NCBI GenBank assembly: GCA_902619485.1
Contig: CACNEF010000001.1
Location: 496,001-560,000, forward strand
From: an uncultured SAR116 cluster alpha proteobacterium
GTDB taxonomy: Bacteria > Pseudomonadota > Alphaproteobacteria > Puniceispirillales > Marisalimonadaceae
Reading direction: 5' to 3'
DNA: 64,000 bases
Shown here in pieces: positions 19,574 through 31,791 of the stretch; positions within the stretch are counted from its first letter, which is position 1; each line of letters begins with the position of its first letter. Made by a program: the position numbers and the translations under genes. The notes under the pieces were generated by a model that was not told where the DNA came from, did no database searches, and worked only from the letters and a program-made list of their open reading frames with translations.

Positions 19574-21862
19574 TTACTTTGAAAAAATTGCATTGTATGT
19601 AGCAATTGATGCAGAGTTAACAATATCTGATACAGACGAACCCATCTGAACAATTTGGAAAGGCTTTTCGCCACCTATCATAAGTGGTCCTAAAATAGAT
19701 CCGCCACCAAGTTTTTGCAATAATTTAAAAGATATATTTGCAGCCAGCAGGCTTGGCATTATTAAAACGTTAGCAGGACCAGATAGTCTACAGAATGGAT
19801 AATTTTCTTTTATCAGATCATAATCTAAAGCAACCTCTGGTGTCATTTCACCATCAAACTCAAAATCAACTTGTTTTTTATCAAGTATATTAACGGCTTC
19901 TTTTAAATCTTTTGAACTAGGTCTAGATAAGCTTCCAAAGTTAGAGAATGACAATAAAGCTACACGAGGTTTATAACCAAGATCTTTGACAGTATTAGCA
20001 ATACCTGTTGCTATATTGGCCAATTGTTCTGCGTTTGGTGTGTCATGTATATTTACATCTCCAATAAAAACAGTTCTCTCTTTTGATACCATCATAGACA
20101 TAGATAAAAAGCTTTGATTATTTTTTGAAGAAATTACTTTAGTAATGTCGTTAAAGCATCTGCCAAATGGTCTAGTAACTCCAGTAACCATTGCATCAGC
20201 ATCACCAGCTGACACCATAGATGCTGCAAATACGTTTCTGTCTTGATTAATTAGTCTTTGACAATCTCTTCTTAAATGACCGTCTCTATGAAGTAACTTG
20301 TAAAGATTATCTATGTATTTTTGATTTTTTTTACTAAGACTAGCATTATGTATAATTAGCTCATTAAGCCCCTCTAAATTTACTCTTTCCATTGTTTCTC
20401 TAACTCGATTTTCTCTACCAATTAATATTGGTATACCAAATCCTGAATTATAAAATGATAAGGCGGCTCTTATGGTTTTCTCTTCCTCTCCTTCTGCAAA
20501 AACAACCCTTTGTTTTTTACCTTTTATTCTAGCTTTAATAGGCTCTAAAATAGAAGCTATAGGATTAGTTCTACCTTCTAATTCTCTTTTATATGTCTCT
20601 AAATTTTTGATAGGTAGTTTTGCCACACCACTATCCATTGCTGCTTTAGCAACAGCAGATGATACTGACGAAATCAGCCTTGGATCAAAAGGAGCTGGTA
20701 TTATATAATCATTACCATAATGGAGTTGAACACCATGGTATGCAGCATTTACTTCATCTGGTACATCTTCTCTGGCTAATTCAGCAATAGCATTGGCAGC
20801 TGCAATTTTCATTTCCTCGTTGATTGTTGTAGCTCTTACGTCAAGAGCACCTCTAAAAATATATGGAAATCCAAGTACATTATTAACCTGGTTTGGGTAA
20901 TCTGATCTTCCAGTAGCGACAATCGCGTCGGATCTAACGCTTTTAACATCCTCAGGCATGATTTCTGGAACAGGGTTAGCCATTGCAAATATTATTGGCT
21001 TCTCAGACATGCTTTTTACCATTTTTTTTGTTACTGAACCAGGAACTGATAAACCTAAAAAAACATCTGCATTTTTTAGAGCATCTTCTAAAGTTCTCAA
21101 TTTGGTATCAACTGTATGACCAGATTTCCATTGATTCATATTACTTTGTCTACCTTTATATAACACACCATCTCTATCAACTAAAATAATATTATTATTT
21201 TTTGCTCCCATAGCTTTTAAGAGTTCAACACAAGCTATAGAAGCGGCGCCAGCGCCATTACTTACAAATTTAGTATCCTCTATTTTTCTATTAGTTAAAT
21301 GAAGAGCATTTATGATCCCAGCTGCAGTTACAATGGCTGTCCCATGTTGATCATCATGAAAAACTGGAATATTCATTTTTTCTCTTAATTTTTGTTCAAT
21401 TATGAAACAATCAGGAGCCTTAATATCTTCTAGATTAATTCCTCCAAAGCTAGGTTCGAGTAAAGAAACTGAATCAATAAATTTTTCTGTGTCTTCTGTA
21501 TCTACTTCTAAGTCTATTCCATCCACGTCTGCAAATTTTTTAAATAATACTGATTTTCCCTCCATAACAGGTTTTGACGCAGCTGCACCAATGTTCCCAA
21601 GTCCTAACACTGCGGTACCATTAGAAATAACTGCGACAATATTTCCCTTTGATGTATAATCGTAAATATTATCAGGATTTTTTTCAATTTCTAGACATGG
21701 AGTAGCAACGCCTGGTGAATATGCTAAAGACAAATCGTTAGAGCTTATAAGAGGTGTAGTTGGCGTTATTTCTAGTTTTCCAGGACGCCCTTTTTTGTGA
21801 TATTCCAAGGCTTCTTTTTCTAAATTAGATTTACTATTAGAATCGTTAATGGTGTTAGACAT
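19574..21862 (-). CDS. maeB: NADP-dependent malic enzyme fused to phosphotransacetylase-like domain
   Basis: Malic enzyme SPGVATPCLEI, FHDDQHGTAIV; C-terminal PTA-like domain. Confidence 0.95.
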   Translation of the reverse strand: MSNTINDSNSKSNLEKEALEYHKKGRPGKLEITPTTPLISSNDLSLAYSPGVATPCLEIEKNPDNIYDYTSKGNIVAVISNGTAVLGLGNIGAAASKPVMEGKSVLFKKFADVDGIDLEVDTEDTEKFIDSVSLLEPSFGGINLEDIKAPDCFIIEQKLREKMNIPVFHDDQHGTAIVTAAGIINALHLTNRKIEDTKFVSNGAGAASIACVELLKAMGAKNNNIILVDRDGVLYKGRQSNMNQWKSGHTVDTKLRTLEDALKNADVFLGLSVPGSVTKKMVKSMSEKPIIFAMANPVPEIMPEDVKSVRSDAIVATGRSDYPNQVNNVLGFPYIFRGALDVRATTINEEMKIAAANAIAELAREDVPDEVNAAYHGVQLHYGNDYIIPAPFDPRLISSVSSAVAKAAMDSGVAKLPIKNLETYKRELEGRTNPIASILEPIKARIKGKKQRVVFAEGEEEKTIRAALSFYNSGFGIPILIGRENRVRETMERVNLEGLNELIIHNASLSKKNQKYIDNLYKLLHRDGHLRRDCQRLINQDRNVFAASMVSAGDADAMVTGVTRPFGRCFNDITKVISSKNNQSFLSMSMMVSKERTVFIGDVNIHDTPNAEQLANIATGIANTVKDLGYKPRVALLSFSNFGSLSRPSSKDLKEAVNILDKKQVDFEFDGEMTPEVALDYDLIKENYPFCRLSGPANVLIMPSLLAANISFKLLQKLGGGSILGPLMIGGEKPFQIVQMGSSVSDIVNSASIATYNAIFSK

Positions 21863-22002
21863 TTCTTCCTCAAAAAATAAAAATTTTTTAATTTAAAACT
21901 ATAACTTAAATTTATCAAAAGATCTTAATAAATTGTATTTTATTAAAAAAATTTCGATTATAAATAATATAACATGTAGTTTTTTAAGGAAAATTATTAA
22001 TC

Positions 22003-24636
22003 GTGAAAAATTTACACACTCCAATGATGGAGCAATATTTAAATATTAAGAATAAATATAAAGATGCCTTATTGTTTTATAGAATGGGAGATTTTTATGA
22101 GTTATTTTTTGATGATGCAATTATAGCTTCAGAGGCATTAAATATTGCTCTAACTAAAAGAGGCAAATCAAATGGCAAAGATATACCTATGTGTGGTGTT
22201 CCTTTTCATTCAGCTGATAATTATTTACCAAAATTAATTAAACAAGGTTTCAATGTCGCTGTATGTGAACAAACAGAAACTGCTGAGGAGGCTAAACTTA
22301 ACTTAAAAAAAGGACCACTTAAAAGAGAAGTTGTAAGAGTAATATCACCAGGTACTTTAACAGAAGATAATTTACTAGAAAGAAAAAATAATAATTATTT
22401 AGGGGCAATATCAATAATTAATGATTCTATTTCTGTTGCATGGGTAGATGTCTCTACAGGATATTTTAAATCGAGACTTATTAAAAAAGAAAAAAATTCA
22501 AATCCAAAACAATTGTTAACCAACTTTTTGTTACGAAAGGATTTTTCAGAAATATTGATCTCTGATGATATGGATATGGATTATATTATTGATGAATGGC
22601 ATCCTATAATAAAGAAACAATCTTCTAGTTTGTTTCATTATCAATCTTGCTTTGACCAGATTTGTTCATATTACTCAGTCATTTCATTAGAGGGTATTGG
22701 CTTCTTTAGTAAGGGAGAAATTATTGCTGCTGGAGTTTTGTTATCTTACTTAAAACTAACTCAATGTGGAAAATTACCATTTCTTTCCATGATTAAGTCT
22801 GACAACATTAATGATTTTTTAGAGATTGATTATTTTACTCAGAAATCACTTGAAATTCTTAAAAATTTGTCAGGAAATAATGAAGGAAGCTTAATTTCTT
22901 GTATAGATGAAACAAAAACTGCTAGTGGCGCAAGATTACTAAAGCAAAGAATTATTGAACCATTTTATGATATCAATCTCATACAGGACAGATATGATGT
23001 AATAAATTGGATTCTAGAAAATAATATTGATATAAATAATATTCAAGAGATTTTAAAAGGCATACCAGATTTAGAAAGGTCATTATCAAGGATTTCTCTA
23101 TTAAGAGGTAATCCTAGAGACTTATCATTGATTTCCAAAGGTCTACTTAATATAAAAGAAATTTCAAAAAATTTGATATTTCACCAAAAAAACTTAAAAC
23201 CTAATTTGCTTAATTCAATCTTAGATAGTTTAAAAATTGACTATAGTCTTTTCTCTAATATTACAAAAGCTTTAAAATCAGACTTACCCATAGTTACAAA
23301 AGAAGGTGGATTTATAGCAGATGGTTTTAATGCGGAACTAGATCACTTAATAAATCTTAGAAATAATGAGTTAAATCAAATAATGAAACTTCAAAAGAAG
23401 TATTCAGAGCTTACAAAAATTAATTCATTGAAAATAAAACACAACAGAATGCTTGGCTATCACATAGAAGTAAGAGCTATGCATGATCAATCAATTAGAA
23501 ACTTTGATTTGTTTATTCATAGGCAAACCACTGCACAGGCATCAAGATTCACAACAAATGAACTTGTTGATATTGAAACACAAATATTAAACTCACATGA
23601 AAATGCAATCAAAATAGAACTAGAAATTTTTAATGATTTTGCTAGCCAAATATTACAAAAAGGCAAAGAAATATTAAATATTGTACATTCCATTTCTGAG
23701 TTAGATATATCTTTTATGGTAGCCAATCAGTCAGTATCTAGGAATTATATTTGCCCTATTGTTTCCAATGATAAAATATTAGAAATTACTGGTGGAAGAC
23801 ATCCTGTTGTAGAACACCAAATGAGAATTTCAGAGGATTCTTTTATTTCAAATGATTGTAAATTGAACAATGAAGACTTGATATGGTTAATAACCGGTCC
23901 TAATATGGCTGGGAAATCTACATATCTAAGACAAAATGCACTTATAGCTATAATGGCACAAGCGGGTCTGTTTGTACCTGCAAAAAAAGCAAAAATAGGC
24001 TTGTTTGACAAAATATTTTCCAGAGTAGGTGCCTCTGACGACCTGGCAAAAGGACAATCTACATTTATGATTGAAATGACAGAAACATCACTAATTTTAA
24101 ATACATCTACTGAAAAGTCCCTAGTAATTCTTGACGAGATTGGAAGAGGTACATCCACATTTGATGGTTTAGCAATTGCTTGGTCAGTTTTAGAATATTT
24201 GCATGAGAAAATTAGACCAATAACACTATTTGCAACTCATTATCATGAATTAACAGCTCTAAAAGGAAATCTAAAAAATTTAACATGCCATAAAATGTCT
24301 GTTCAAGAATGGAATAATTCAATAATTTTTATGCATAAAATTTTAAATGGAGAGGCAGATAAATCATACGGAATTTATGTTGCAAAATTAGCAGGAATTC
24401 CTTCAGTGGTAACAGAAAGAGCAGCTAAAATTTTATCTGATCTTCAAAATAAAAAACAGACAAAGATAAACAAACACAAAGAAGAAGTCACAGTCAATTC
24501 AAAAGAAATTGAGAGTTTTTTAGAAGAGTTTGATAAAATAGACGTTGATGATCTAAGTCCACGTCAGTCTCTTGATTTTTTATATAAGCTCAAATTAAAG
24601 AGACAAAGTAATGGTAAAAGTAAATTTAAAAAATAA
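22003..24636 (+). CDS. mutS: DNA mismatch repair protein MutS (GTG start)
   Basis: TPMMEQYLNIK...FYRMGDFYELF, Walker A TGPNMAGKSTYLRQ, DEIGRGTSTFDGLAIAW. Confidence 0.98.
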   Translation: MKNLHTPMMEQYLNIKNKYKDALLFYRMGDFYELFFDDAIIASEALNIALTKRGKSNGKDIPMCGVPFHSADNYLPKLIKQGFNVAVCEQTETAEEAKLNLKKGPLKREVVRVISPGTLTEDNLLERKNNNYLGAISIINDSISVAWVDVSTGYFKSRLIKKEKNSNPKQLLTNFLLRKDFSEILISDDMDMDYIIDEWHPIIKKQSSSLFHYQSCFDQICSYYSVISLEGIGFFSKGEIIAAGVLLSYLKLTQCGKLPFLSMIKSDNINDFLEIDYFTQKSLEILKNLSGNNEGSLISCIDETKTASGARLLKQRIIEPFYDINLIQDRYDVINWILENNIDINNIQEILKGIPDLERSLSRISLLRGNPRDLSLISKGLLNIKEISKNLIFHQKNLKPNLLNSILDSLKIDYSLFSNITKALKSDLPIVTKEGGFIADGFNAELDHLINLRNNELNQIMKLQKKYSELTKINSLKIKHNRMLGYHIEVRAMHDQSIRNFDLFIHRQTTAQASRFTTNELVDIETQILNSHENAIKIELEIFNDFASQILQKGKEILNIVHSISELDISFMVANQSVSRNYICPIVSNDKILEITGGRHPVVEHQMRISEDSFISNDCKLNNEDLIWLITGPNMAGKSTYLRQNALIAIMAQAGLFVPAKKAKIGLFDKIFSRVGASDDLAKGQSTFMIEMTETSLILNTSTEKSLVILDEIGRGTSTFDGLAIAWSVLEYLHEKIRPITLFATHYHELTALKGNLKNLTCHKMSVQEWNNSIIFMHKILNGEADKSYGIYVAKLAGIPSVVTERAAKILSDLQNKKQTKINKHKEEVTVNSKEIESFLEEFDKIDVDDLSPRQSLDFLYKLKLKRQSNGKSKFKK

Positions 24637-27469
24637 ATTCAGATTCCTTAATAAATCTAAAACAATCGAATCAAATATTAGTACTTTTGGACTTAACGAA
24701 AATATCGATAATAACGCAACCTGGTTCCAAAGCATGGAACCTGTTACCTATGCAAAAAATAATGGAAGTAAACTATATAAATTTAAAAAACTAAAAATTA
24801 ATTGTGAAGAAACAAAAGCTTTCAAAGATTTACTTTTAACGAATTTAAAGAAACAATTAAATCAATTTCAACACAAAATAAGACAGGAATTTTTAAGAAC
24901 ATCAGATGGGTCGCTTAATGTAGGTTTAAATGTAATTTTAATAGATAGCATGTTAAGAGAAATTATAAATAACACCCATCAACATATTTTTGGAAATTCA
25001 GATTATAAATTATCAATTGTAGCCGTTGGTGGATATGGCAGAGGTGAGCTTGCACCTCATTCTGATTTAGATTTATTATTTCTTATTTCGGATGATTTAA
25101 ATAAAACTGAAACTAAAAACATAGAAAGTCTTGTTAAATTAATTCTATATTTATTATGGGATCTAGGATACACGGTTGGTCACGCTACAAGAACTATTTT
25201 AGATTGTATACAAAAAAGTAAGTTAGACTTAACCATATCGACAAGTTTATTAGAGAAAAGGTTTATAGCTGGTAATGAACAAATCTTTAATTTGCTAAAT
25301 ATTAAATTTAATTCCTTTATTGCAAATACTAGAACGTTAAATTTTGTAGAAGCAAAATTAAAAGAGTCTGATTTAAGGCATAAAAAGTTTGGAGGATCTC
25401 GTTATGTTGTTGAACCTAATGTTAAAGATGGGAAGGGTGGATTAAGAGATCTTCACACTTTAATATGGATTTTAAAATTTGCTTATAAGGTCGATTCTAT
25501 ATCTAAGTTAATTAAAATGGGTGCTTTATCTAAAAATGAGGCAATCGCTTTTGCTGAAGCGCAACGCTTTTTGCTATCTGTAAGATGTCATCTTCATTAT
25601 AGAGCTCAAAGAGAAGATGATAGATTAGCAATGGATGCGCAGTTAGAAATTGCTAAAAGCATGAATTTTAAAAATACTATTACTCATAAAGATGTTGAAA
25701 GATTTATGAAAAGATATTTTCTTGCTACAAAAACAGTCGGAAACTTAACAAGAATTTTTTGTGCAGCCATTGAGACAGAGTTCAAAAAGCCTTTGAGATT
25801 AAGCTTTTTAAGTTTTAAAAAAAGTGAAAATGTAGAACCATTTAGTATTGAATTAGGTCGTTTATATGTACAAAATAAAAATATACTTACTGAAAATCCA
25901 GTTAACATAATAAAACTTTTTTATATTTCTCACCAAAAAAATATAGATTTTCATCCTAGCACATTAAGACTAGTGACAAGTTTAACAACTTTAATCAATT
26001 CTGAAGTTAGAAATGACTTTAATGCGAACCAAATGTTTTTAGATATATTAACAAGTCAAAGAGATTCAACAAGAACTCTAAGGCTTATGAATGAATCCAA
26101 TGTATTAGGTAAGTTTATCCCTGAATTTCAAAAAATTGTTTGTTTGATGCAATTTGATATGTACCATTCCTATACAGTAGATGAACATACAATTTTTACA
26201 ATATCTAATCTTCACTCGTTAAAAAATGGAAAATTTAAAGATTTTGCTCCACTAGCTAGCAAAGTAATACAAGAAATAAGTTCTTATAGATGCCTTTTTG
26301 TAGCAATGTTACTGCACGATATTGCAAAAGGAAAAAAAGGAGACCACTCTATCAATGGTTCAATAGTTGCATCAACTATTTGTCCAAGGCTAGGGTTAAG
26401 TAATGAAGAGACTGAAATTGTTAAATGGTTAGTACTTCATCATTTATTATTTAGCAAGACAGCTTTTAGATACGAATTAGGAGATCCAAAAACAATTAAA
26501 GATTTTGTTATAAAAGTAAAAACTGTCGAAAAATTAAAATTATTATTAGTACTTACTGTAGCAGATATAAAAGCTGTTGGGCCTGAAATATGGAACGATT
26601 GGAAAGGCTCTCTTATATCTGACTTGTACATAAAGAGTTTAAATGTTCTTCAAAAAAGAATTTCTTATAAAAATAAAGTTGAATACTTTGAAACAACAAA
26701 GGAATTATTTAAGAGAGACTTGTCGAAAAATGGAATTAAAAATGAATTAGTAGAACAGTACTGTAAGAACTATTATAAAAATTATTGGCAAATTTTTGAC
26801 TTGCAAACTCTCTTCAATCACTTTCATATTTTTAGAAAAATGGAAAGTGACAAACAAAAGTTTAAAATTCATATATCTAAAGGAAGTAATTTACAAGCAA
26901 CTGAGTTAATTGTTATTGCACCAGATCATCATGGTCTATTTTCTCTTATATCAGGCTTAGTAGCCGCATCAGGGTATGATGTTGTTAGTGCCAAAATTAT
27001 TACAAGATCAGATGGATATGCTTTAGATACATTTTTTATTCAAAATAAAGAAAAAAAGGCAATATCAGAAGATTATCTGAGAGAAAAGTTAATTAAAACA
27101 ATTTCTTTAGGCTTAGAAGGTAATTTTGACATAGAAAAAGCCATAAATATTAAATGGGAGGAGATCCCAGCACGTTTTAGAGCAGTAAAGGCTCCTACAA
27201 GAATAAGAGTTGACAATCAAACAAGTGAAAATTTTACTATTTTAGATATAAAATGCAAAAATGCACCTGGAGTTTTATATAAGATTACAAAAACTTTAAC
27301 AAGCTTAGGTGTTCAAATAAACACTGCAAATGTTTCTACGTATGGTGACAGAGTTGTAGATATTTTTTATATAAAAAATGCGTTTGGCTCAAAAATTGAT
27401 GACACAATAACAATTGATAAAATAAAGAAATCAATTTTAAAAATACTAGAAGAAATCAATTTTACATAA
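24611..27469 (+). CDS. glnD: PII uridylyltransferase/uridylyl-removing enzyme
   Basis: GGYGRGELAPHSDLDLLFL nucleotidyltransferase, HD motif LLHDIAKG, two C-terminal ACT domains. Confidence 0.96.
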   Translation: MVKVNLKNKFRFLNKSKTIESNISTFGLNENIDNNATWFQSMEPVTYAKNNGSKLYKFKKLKINCEETKAFKDLLLTNLKKQLNQFQHKIRQEFLRTSDGSLNVGLNVILIDSMLREIINNTHQHIFGNSDYKLSIVAVGGYGRGELAPHSDLDLLFLISDDLNKTETKNIESLVKLILYLLWDLGYTVGHATRTILDCIQKSKLDLTISTSLLEKRFIAGNEQIFNLLNIKFNSFIANTRTLNFVEAKLKESDLRHKKFGGSRYVVEPNVKDGKGGLRDLHTLIWILKFAYKVDSISKLIKMGALSKNEAIAFAEAQRFLLSVRCHLHYRAQREDDRLAMDAQLEIAKSMNFKNTITHKDVERFMKRYFLATKTVGNLTRIFCAAIETEFKKPLRLSFLSFKKSENVEPFSIELGRLYVQNKNILTENPVNIIKLFYISHQKNIDFHPSTLRLVTSLTTLINSEVRNDFNANQMFLDILTSQRDSTRTLRLMNESNVLGKFIPEFQKIVCLMQFDMYHSYTVDEHTIFTISNLHSLKNGKFKDFAPLASKVIQEISSYRCLFVAMLLHDIAKGKKGDHSINGSIVASTICPRLGLSNEETEIVKWLVLHHLLFSKTAFRYELGDPKTIKDFVIKVKTVEKLKLLLVLTVADIKAVGPEIWNDWKGSLISDLYIKSLNVLQKRISYKNKVEYFETTKELFKRDLSKNGIKNELVEQYCKNYYKNYWQIFDLQTLFNHFHIFRKMESDKQKFKIHISKGSNLQATELIVIAPDHHGLFSLISGLVAASGYDVVSAKIITRSDGYALDTFFIQNKEKKAISEDYLREKLIKTISLGLEGNFDIEKAINIKWEEIPARFRAVKAPTRIRVDNQTSENFTILDIKCKNAPGVLYKITKTLTSLGVQINTANVSTYGDRVVDIFYIKNAFGSKIDDTITIDKIKKSILKILEEINFT

Positions 27470-27483
27470 TTAAAATTAAATTT

Positions 27484-29118
27484 ATGAGAAATCCAGAACA
27501 AAACAAAACATTTTTTTTCTTAAGTGGTTTTACCCAATCAGCTATCTTTACAATGTTTAGTCGTATATCTGGGTATTTAAGAGATGTATTTGTAGCGGCA
27601 TTTTTAGGTGCTGGAATTTTTTCTGATATATTTTTTATCTCTTATAAATTACCAAATTTATTTAGGAGAATTACAGCAGAAGGAGCTCTTACTTCATCTT
27701 TTTTGCCAATTTATGCTAAACTAAAGTCTCAAAATGGTGATGAGATTGCCATAAAATATTTTAAAACAATTGTTTTAAGAGTAACATTAATATTAGTTTT
27801 TCTAATGATTTGTGTTCAAATCTTTATGCCTTTTGTTATCCATTTTCTAGTTCCTGGATTCATTAATAACAGAGAAGTCACAAACCAAATTATCTCACTT
27901 ACAAGAATAACAATCTTATTTATGCCCTTAATATCTTCAGTTGCTTTGTTAGGTGTAGCAACGAATGTATCAGGAAGATTTTGGATATTGTCATTTACTC
28001 CTATAATTTTAAATGTATTTATCATTCTAAGTTGTTTTTTTATAAGTGATTACTGGACAATTAAATCCTTACCTTTAGGAATAGCGATGGTAGCTGCTGG
28101 TATATTTCAACTTATTTTTATGCTAGTAATGATTAAAAAGTATGAAATTTTAAATCCTAAAAAAGTTGAAAAAAAAGTAAGTTCAAAAAATAATGAAAGT
28201 GTAGTTAATTCTCATATTAAACAAACATGGCGAAGATTTTTACCAGCTGCATTTGGTGGTGGTATTTTACAAATAAACTTATTGGTGGATACAGTATTAG
28301 CAAGTTTATTAGGATTTGGTTCAGTTTCGTATCTTTATTTTGCTGATAGAATTGCACAGTTACCTTTAGGAATAATTGGAATTGCATTAGGTACCACCCT
28401 TTTAACCTCATTATCCAGAGCAAGTGCTCAACACGATATCAAACAATTTTCCAAGGAGTTGATCATATCATTAAAAATAGGATTGTTTTTTTCGATACCT
28501 GCTGCGTTTGTTTTTATATTTTATAATGATTTAGTTATAAAAGTTTTGTTTGAAAGGGGTGAATTTACTTTTAATGAAACAAAACATACTTCAGTAGCTT
28601 TGTTAGCATATTCTTTTGGTATACCAGCATTTATTATGATGAAATCTTGTCAACCTGCTTTTCTTGCAATTGGAAATACAAAAACGCCAATGTATATTGG
28701 TCTTATTCTATTAATTTTAAATATTATATTATCATATAGTTTAATGAATTTTCTAAATCATGCAGGTATTGCGTTAGCTACATCAATTGTATCTTGGATA
28801 GGAACAGCAATATATATAATACTCTTAGTTAAAAATGGAAAAATTACAAAACCTAAATTTTCATTGAAAGAAGAACATTTAAATATATTTTCGGTTATTT
28901 CTTATTTTCTAAAAATCACTCTTGTTTCTATTTTAATGATGATAAGTATGAAATTAGTTCAGTACACATTAGAAAGTTTTAATTTATATGAATTTTTTGT
29001 ACTAATAATTTTATGTATAGTTGGTTTTTTTACGTATATTTTGACGTCTTTAATATTTAAATTTATTCCTCAAGAATTATATGATTTTATATACTTGAAA
29101 TTTAAGAAAGCAAAATAA
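27484..29118 (+). CDS. murJ: Lipid II flippase MurJ (MviN)
   Basis: [39 protein letters not shown], about 14 TM segments. Confidence 0.95.
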   Translation: MRNPEQNKTFFFLSGFTQSAIFTMFSRISGYLRDVFVAAFLGAGIFSDIFFISYKLPNLFRRITAEGALTSSFLPIYAKLKSQNGDEIAIKYFKTIVLRVTLILVFLMICVQIFMPFVIHFLVPGFINNREVTNQIISLTRITILFMPLISSVALLGVATNVSGRFWILSFTPIILNVFIILSCFFISDYWTIKSLPLGIAMVAAGIFQLIFMLVMIKKYEILNPKKVEKKVSSKNNESVVNSHIKQTWRRFLPAAFGGGILQINLLVDTVLASLLGFGSVSYLYFADRIAQLPLGIIGIALGTTLLTSLSRASAQHDIKQFSKELIISLKIGLFFSIPAAFVFIFYNDLVIKVLFERGEFTFNETKHTSVALLAYSFGIPAFIMMKSCQPAFLAIGNTKTPMYIGLILLILNIILSYSLMNFLNHAGIALATSIVSWIGTAIYIILLVKNGKITKPKFSLKEEHLNIFSVISYFLKITLVSILMMISMKLVQYTLESFNLYEFFVLIILCIVGFFTYILTSLIFKFIPQELYDFIYLKFKKAK

Positions 29119-29122
29119 CATA

Positions 29123-30157
29123 ATGATTAATTCACAATTAAACAAAAGTAAAAAAAGAATATTTTCTGGAATACAACCAACAGGTAACTTACATTTAGGT
29201 AATTACTTAGGTGCAATAAAAAATTGGGTCAATTTTCAAAATGAAATTTACTCAATATTTTCAATTGTAGATTTACATGCAATTACAGTTCCTCAAGAGC
29301 CAGCTCAACTTAAATCTTCAATTCATGAGGTAACAGCAGCAATTATTGCGTCAGGAATAGATCCTAAAAAAGCTATTGTGTTTAACCAATCTTCCGTGAA
29401 AGAACATGCTGAATTGGCTTGGATATTTAATTGTGTATGTAGAATAGGATGGTTAAATAGAATGACACAATTTAAGGAAAAGGCAGGAAAAAATCGAGAA
29501 AAGGCTACTGTTGGTTTATATGGATATCCAGTCTTAATGGCTGCAGACATATTGCTTTATAAAGCCACACATGTTCCTGTGGGAGATGACCAAAAGCAAC
29601 ATATTGAATTAGCTAGAGATATAGCATCTTCTTTTAATAATATGTTTGCTTGTGATGATCAAAAAAATTATTTTCCTTTACCTGAGCCACAAATCTTAGG
29701 TCAGGCCACTCGGGTTATGAGTCTTAGAGATGGAACAAAAAAAATGAGTAAGTCTGACGTTTCTGATGCATCTAGAATAAACTTAACTGATACTAAAGAA
29801 GAAATTTCAAATAAAATAAAAAAAGCCAAAACGGATCCTCTTCCATTACCTGAAACTATAGAACAACTCAGCACTAGACCAGAAGCGTTGAATTTAATAA
29901 ATATTTATTCATCATTATCCAATCAATCAGTTGATCAAACTTTAAGTCAATTCTGTGGACATGGTTTTTCCTTTTTTAAACCTAAACTCATTGATTTGGC
30001 CGTTGAAACTCTAAACCCAATTTCATCTGAAATGAGAAAATTATTAAACGATCGCAAAGAAATCGATGAAATATTGAGAAATGGTGCAAACAATGCTAGG
30101 AAAATTGCAGAACCTGTATTAAAACAAGTAAAAGAACTTGTAGGTTTTGTAATTTAA
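29123..30157 (+). CDS. trpS: Tryptophanyl-tRNA synthetase
   Basis: [22 protein letters not shown]-like motif, KMSKSD KMSKS motif. Confidence 0.98.
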   Translation: MINSQLNKSKKRIFSGIQPTGNLHLGNYLGAIKNWVNFQNEIYSIFSIVDLHAITVPQEPAQLKSSIHEVTAAIIASGIDPKKAIVFNQSSVKEHAELAWIFNCVCRIGWLNRMTQFKEKAGKNREKATVGLYGYPVLMAADILLYKATHVPVGDDQKQHIELARDIASSFNNMFACDDQKNYFPLPEPQILGQATRVMSLRDGTKKMSKSDVSDASRINLTDTKEEISNKIKKAKTDPLPLPETIEQLSTRPEALNLINIYSSLSNQSVDQTLSQFCGHGFSFFKPKLIDLAVETLNPISSEMRKLLNDRKEIDEILRNGANNARKIAEPVLKQVKELVGFVI

Positions 30158-30210
30158 AAAGTTAATTTGTAGAAAGAAATAATGCTAATATAATTTTCAG
30201 GAGGTTAATT

Positions 30211-30768
30211 ATGTTTATTCAAACTGAAGACACACCAAACCCAGAAACATTAAAATTTATTCCTGGTAATATTATTCTTAAAACAGGAACTGCAGATTTT
30301 TCAAGTAAAGAAGTTGCATCAGTTTCACCATTGGCTTTAAAGTTGTTCGAAATTGATGGGGTTAGTAGAGTTTTTTTAGCAACTGACTTTATTTCTGTAA
30401 CTAAAGAACCTCAATTAGATTGGAATAACCTGAAACCTTCAATATTAACAGCGATTATGGAGCACTTTTCTAGTGGTCTTCCAGCGATTAATGAAACAGA
30501 GTATAAAAACTCTGAATCAAACAATATTGAAGATTCAGAAACTATTAAACAAATAAAAGATTTGTTGGAAACTCGTGTTAGGCCTGCTGTTGCAATGGAT
30601 GGCGGAGATATTACATTTTGTTCTTTTGAAAAAGGAGTAGTTACTTTGCAAATGAAAGGAGCGTGTGCTGGATGTCCATCTAGTACAGCTACTTTGAAAA
30701 TGGGAATTGAAAATATGCTTAGACATTACATTCCTGAAGTCACTGAAGTAAGGGCAGCAGAATTATAA
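30211..30768 (+). CDS. Fe-S cluster scaffold, NfuA/NifU-like
   Basis: MFIQTEDTPNPETLKFIPG Nfu N-domain; C-terminal MKGACAGCPSSTATLKMGIE CxxC; strong SD aggaggt upstream. Confidence 0.95.
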   Translation: MFIQTEDTPNPETLKFIPGNIILKTGTADFSSKEVASVSPLALKLFEIDGVSRVFLATDFISVTKEPQLDWNNLKPSILTAIMEHFSSGLPAINETEYKNSESNNIEDSETIKQIKDLLETRVRPAVAMDGGDITFCSFEKGVVTLQMKGACAGCPSSTATLKMGIENMLRHYIPEVTEVRAAEL

Positions 30769-30809
30769 AAAATCTAATTTTAATTATTTTTATAACCTAA
30801 AATTATGTT

Positions 30810-31784
30810 ATGAGTATACGTCGTTACCATGATGCTTTATTTTTACTGATAATTCTTTTATTATTTTTAGTTGGTTTTTTAGGGCCAAAATTTTGGATGA
30901 TACCGCAACCATTATTTAATTTTAAAGCTATGCAAAATAACATTAGTAATCCTGTTGTAAGCATTGATAGACTGAATCTGTTTTATTCTAACAATAACTA
31001 TTTATCTTCGGATCAATTAAATAACAAAGTTACTGTATTAAATTGGGCTAAAATTATTTTGAAGTATGTACAAAATGATATCCCTATTCCAAGAATGTAT
31101 TTTCCTTATATCCCAAAAAATATAAGTCAGTATGAAACAAATAAAAAAAAATCAACATTTATAGCTATTTTAACACCACTTGCACTTAGAGGAAATGAAT
31201 TGGTATTAGAAGAAAGAAAGCTAATGAATATAGCATTTTCCACAAATAATATTTACCAAATAGAGCGTCTTTCAAAAAAATATAAAGTTAAAAATTTTAA
31301 GAAAATTAATTTTGGTAACTTAAATAGATCAGAACTTAAAAAGATAAGAATAGAATTATTGAGTAAAATTAATACTATACCAATTTCATTAATTTTAGCC
31401 CAATCTATAATTGAAAGTGGATGGGGAGCCTCAAGGTTCGCTCAAGAAGGGAATGCACTTTTTGGTCAATGGACATGGAAAAACAACGATGGAATAAAAC
31501 CAAAAGGTAATCTAGATGCAAATTTTTCTGTTAAAAATTTTGATAGTTTATTGGACTCAGTTAATTCATATATATTGAATTTAAATACTCATACAGCATA
31601 CAAAGAGTTAAGAAATTTTAGAACATCACAATATAGAGTAGGCAAAAAAATTACTGGAAATGATATGGCAAATTTTTTAGATAAATATGCGGAAATTGGT
31701 TTTCAGTATGTTACTAAAATTAAAAATATGATTGAAAAAAACCAATTGAGTAAGTATGAAAATTCTATTTTAACTATTTATTGA
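30810..31784 (+). CDS. Bax-like / glucosaminidase-domain membrane-anchored protein
   Basis: N-terminal TM; ISLILAQSIIESGWGASRFAQEGNALFGQWTW glucosaminidase/Bax signature. Confidence 0.85.
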   Translation: MSIRRYHDALFLLIILLLFLVGFLGPKFWMIPQPLFNFKAMQNNISNPVVSIDRLNLFYSNNNYLSSDQLNNKVTVLNWAKIILKYVQNDIPIPRMYFPYIPKNISQYETNKKKSTFIAILTPLALRGNELVLEERKLMNIAFSTNNIYQIERLSKKYKVKNFKKINFGNLNRSELKKIRIELLSKINTIPISLILAQSIIESGWGASRFAQEGNALFGQWTWKNNDGIKPKGNLDANFSVKNFDSLLDSVNSYILNLNTHTAYKELRNFRTSQYRVGKKITGNDMANFLDKYAEIGFQYVTKIKNMIEKNQLSKYENSILTIY

Positions 31785-31791
31785 TTTGATA

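Noticed and set aside
23745-24158. 137-aa minus-strand ORF inside mutS
   Set aside because: Antisense to the conserved MutS ATPase domain; no independent start context or protein motif.
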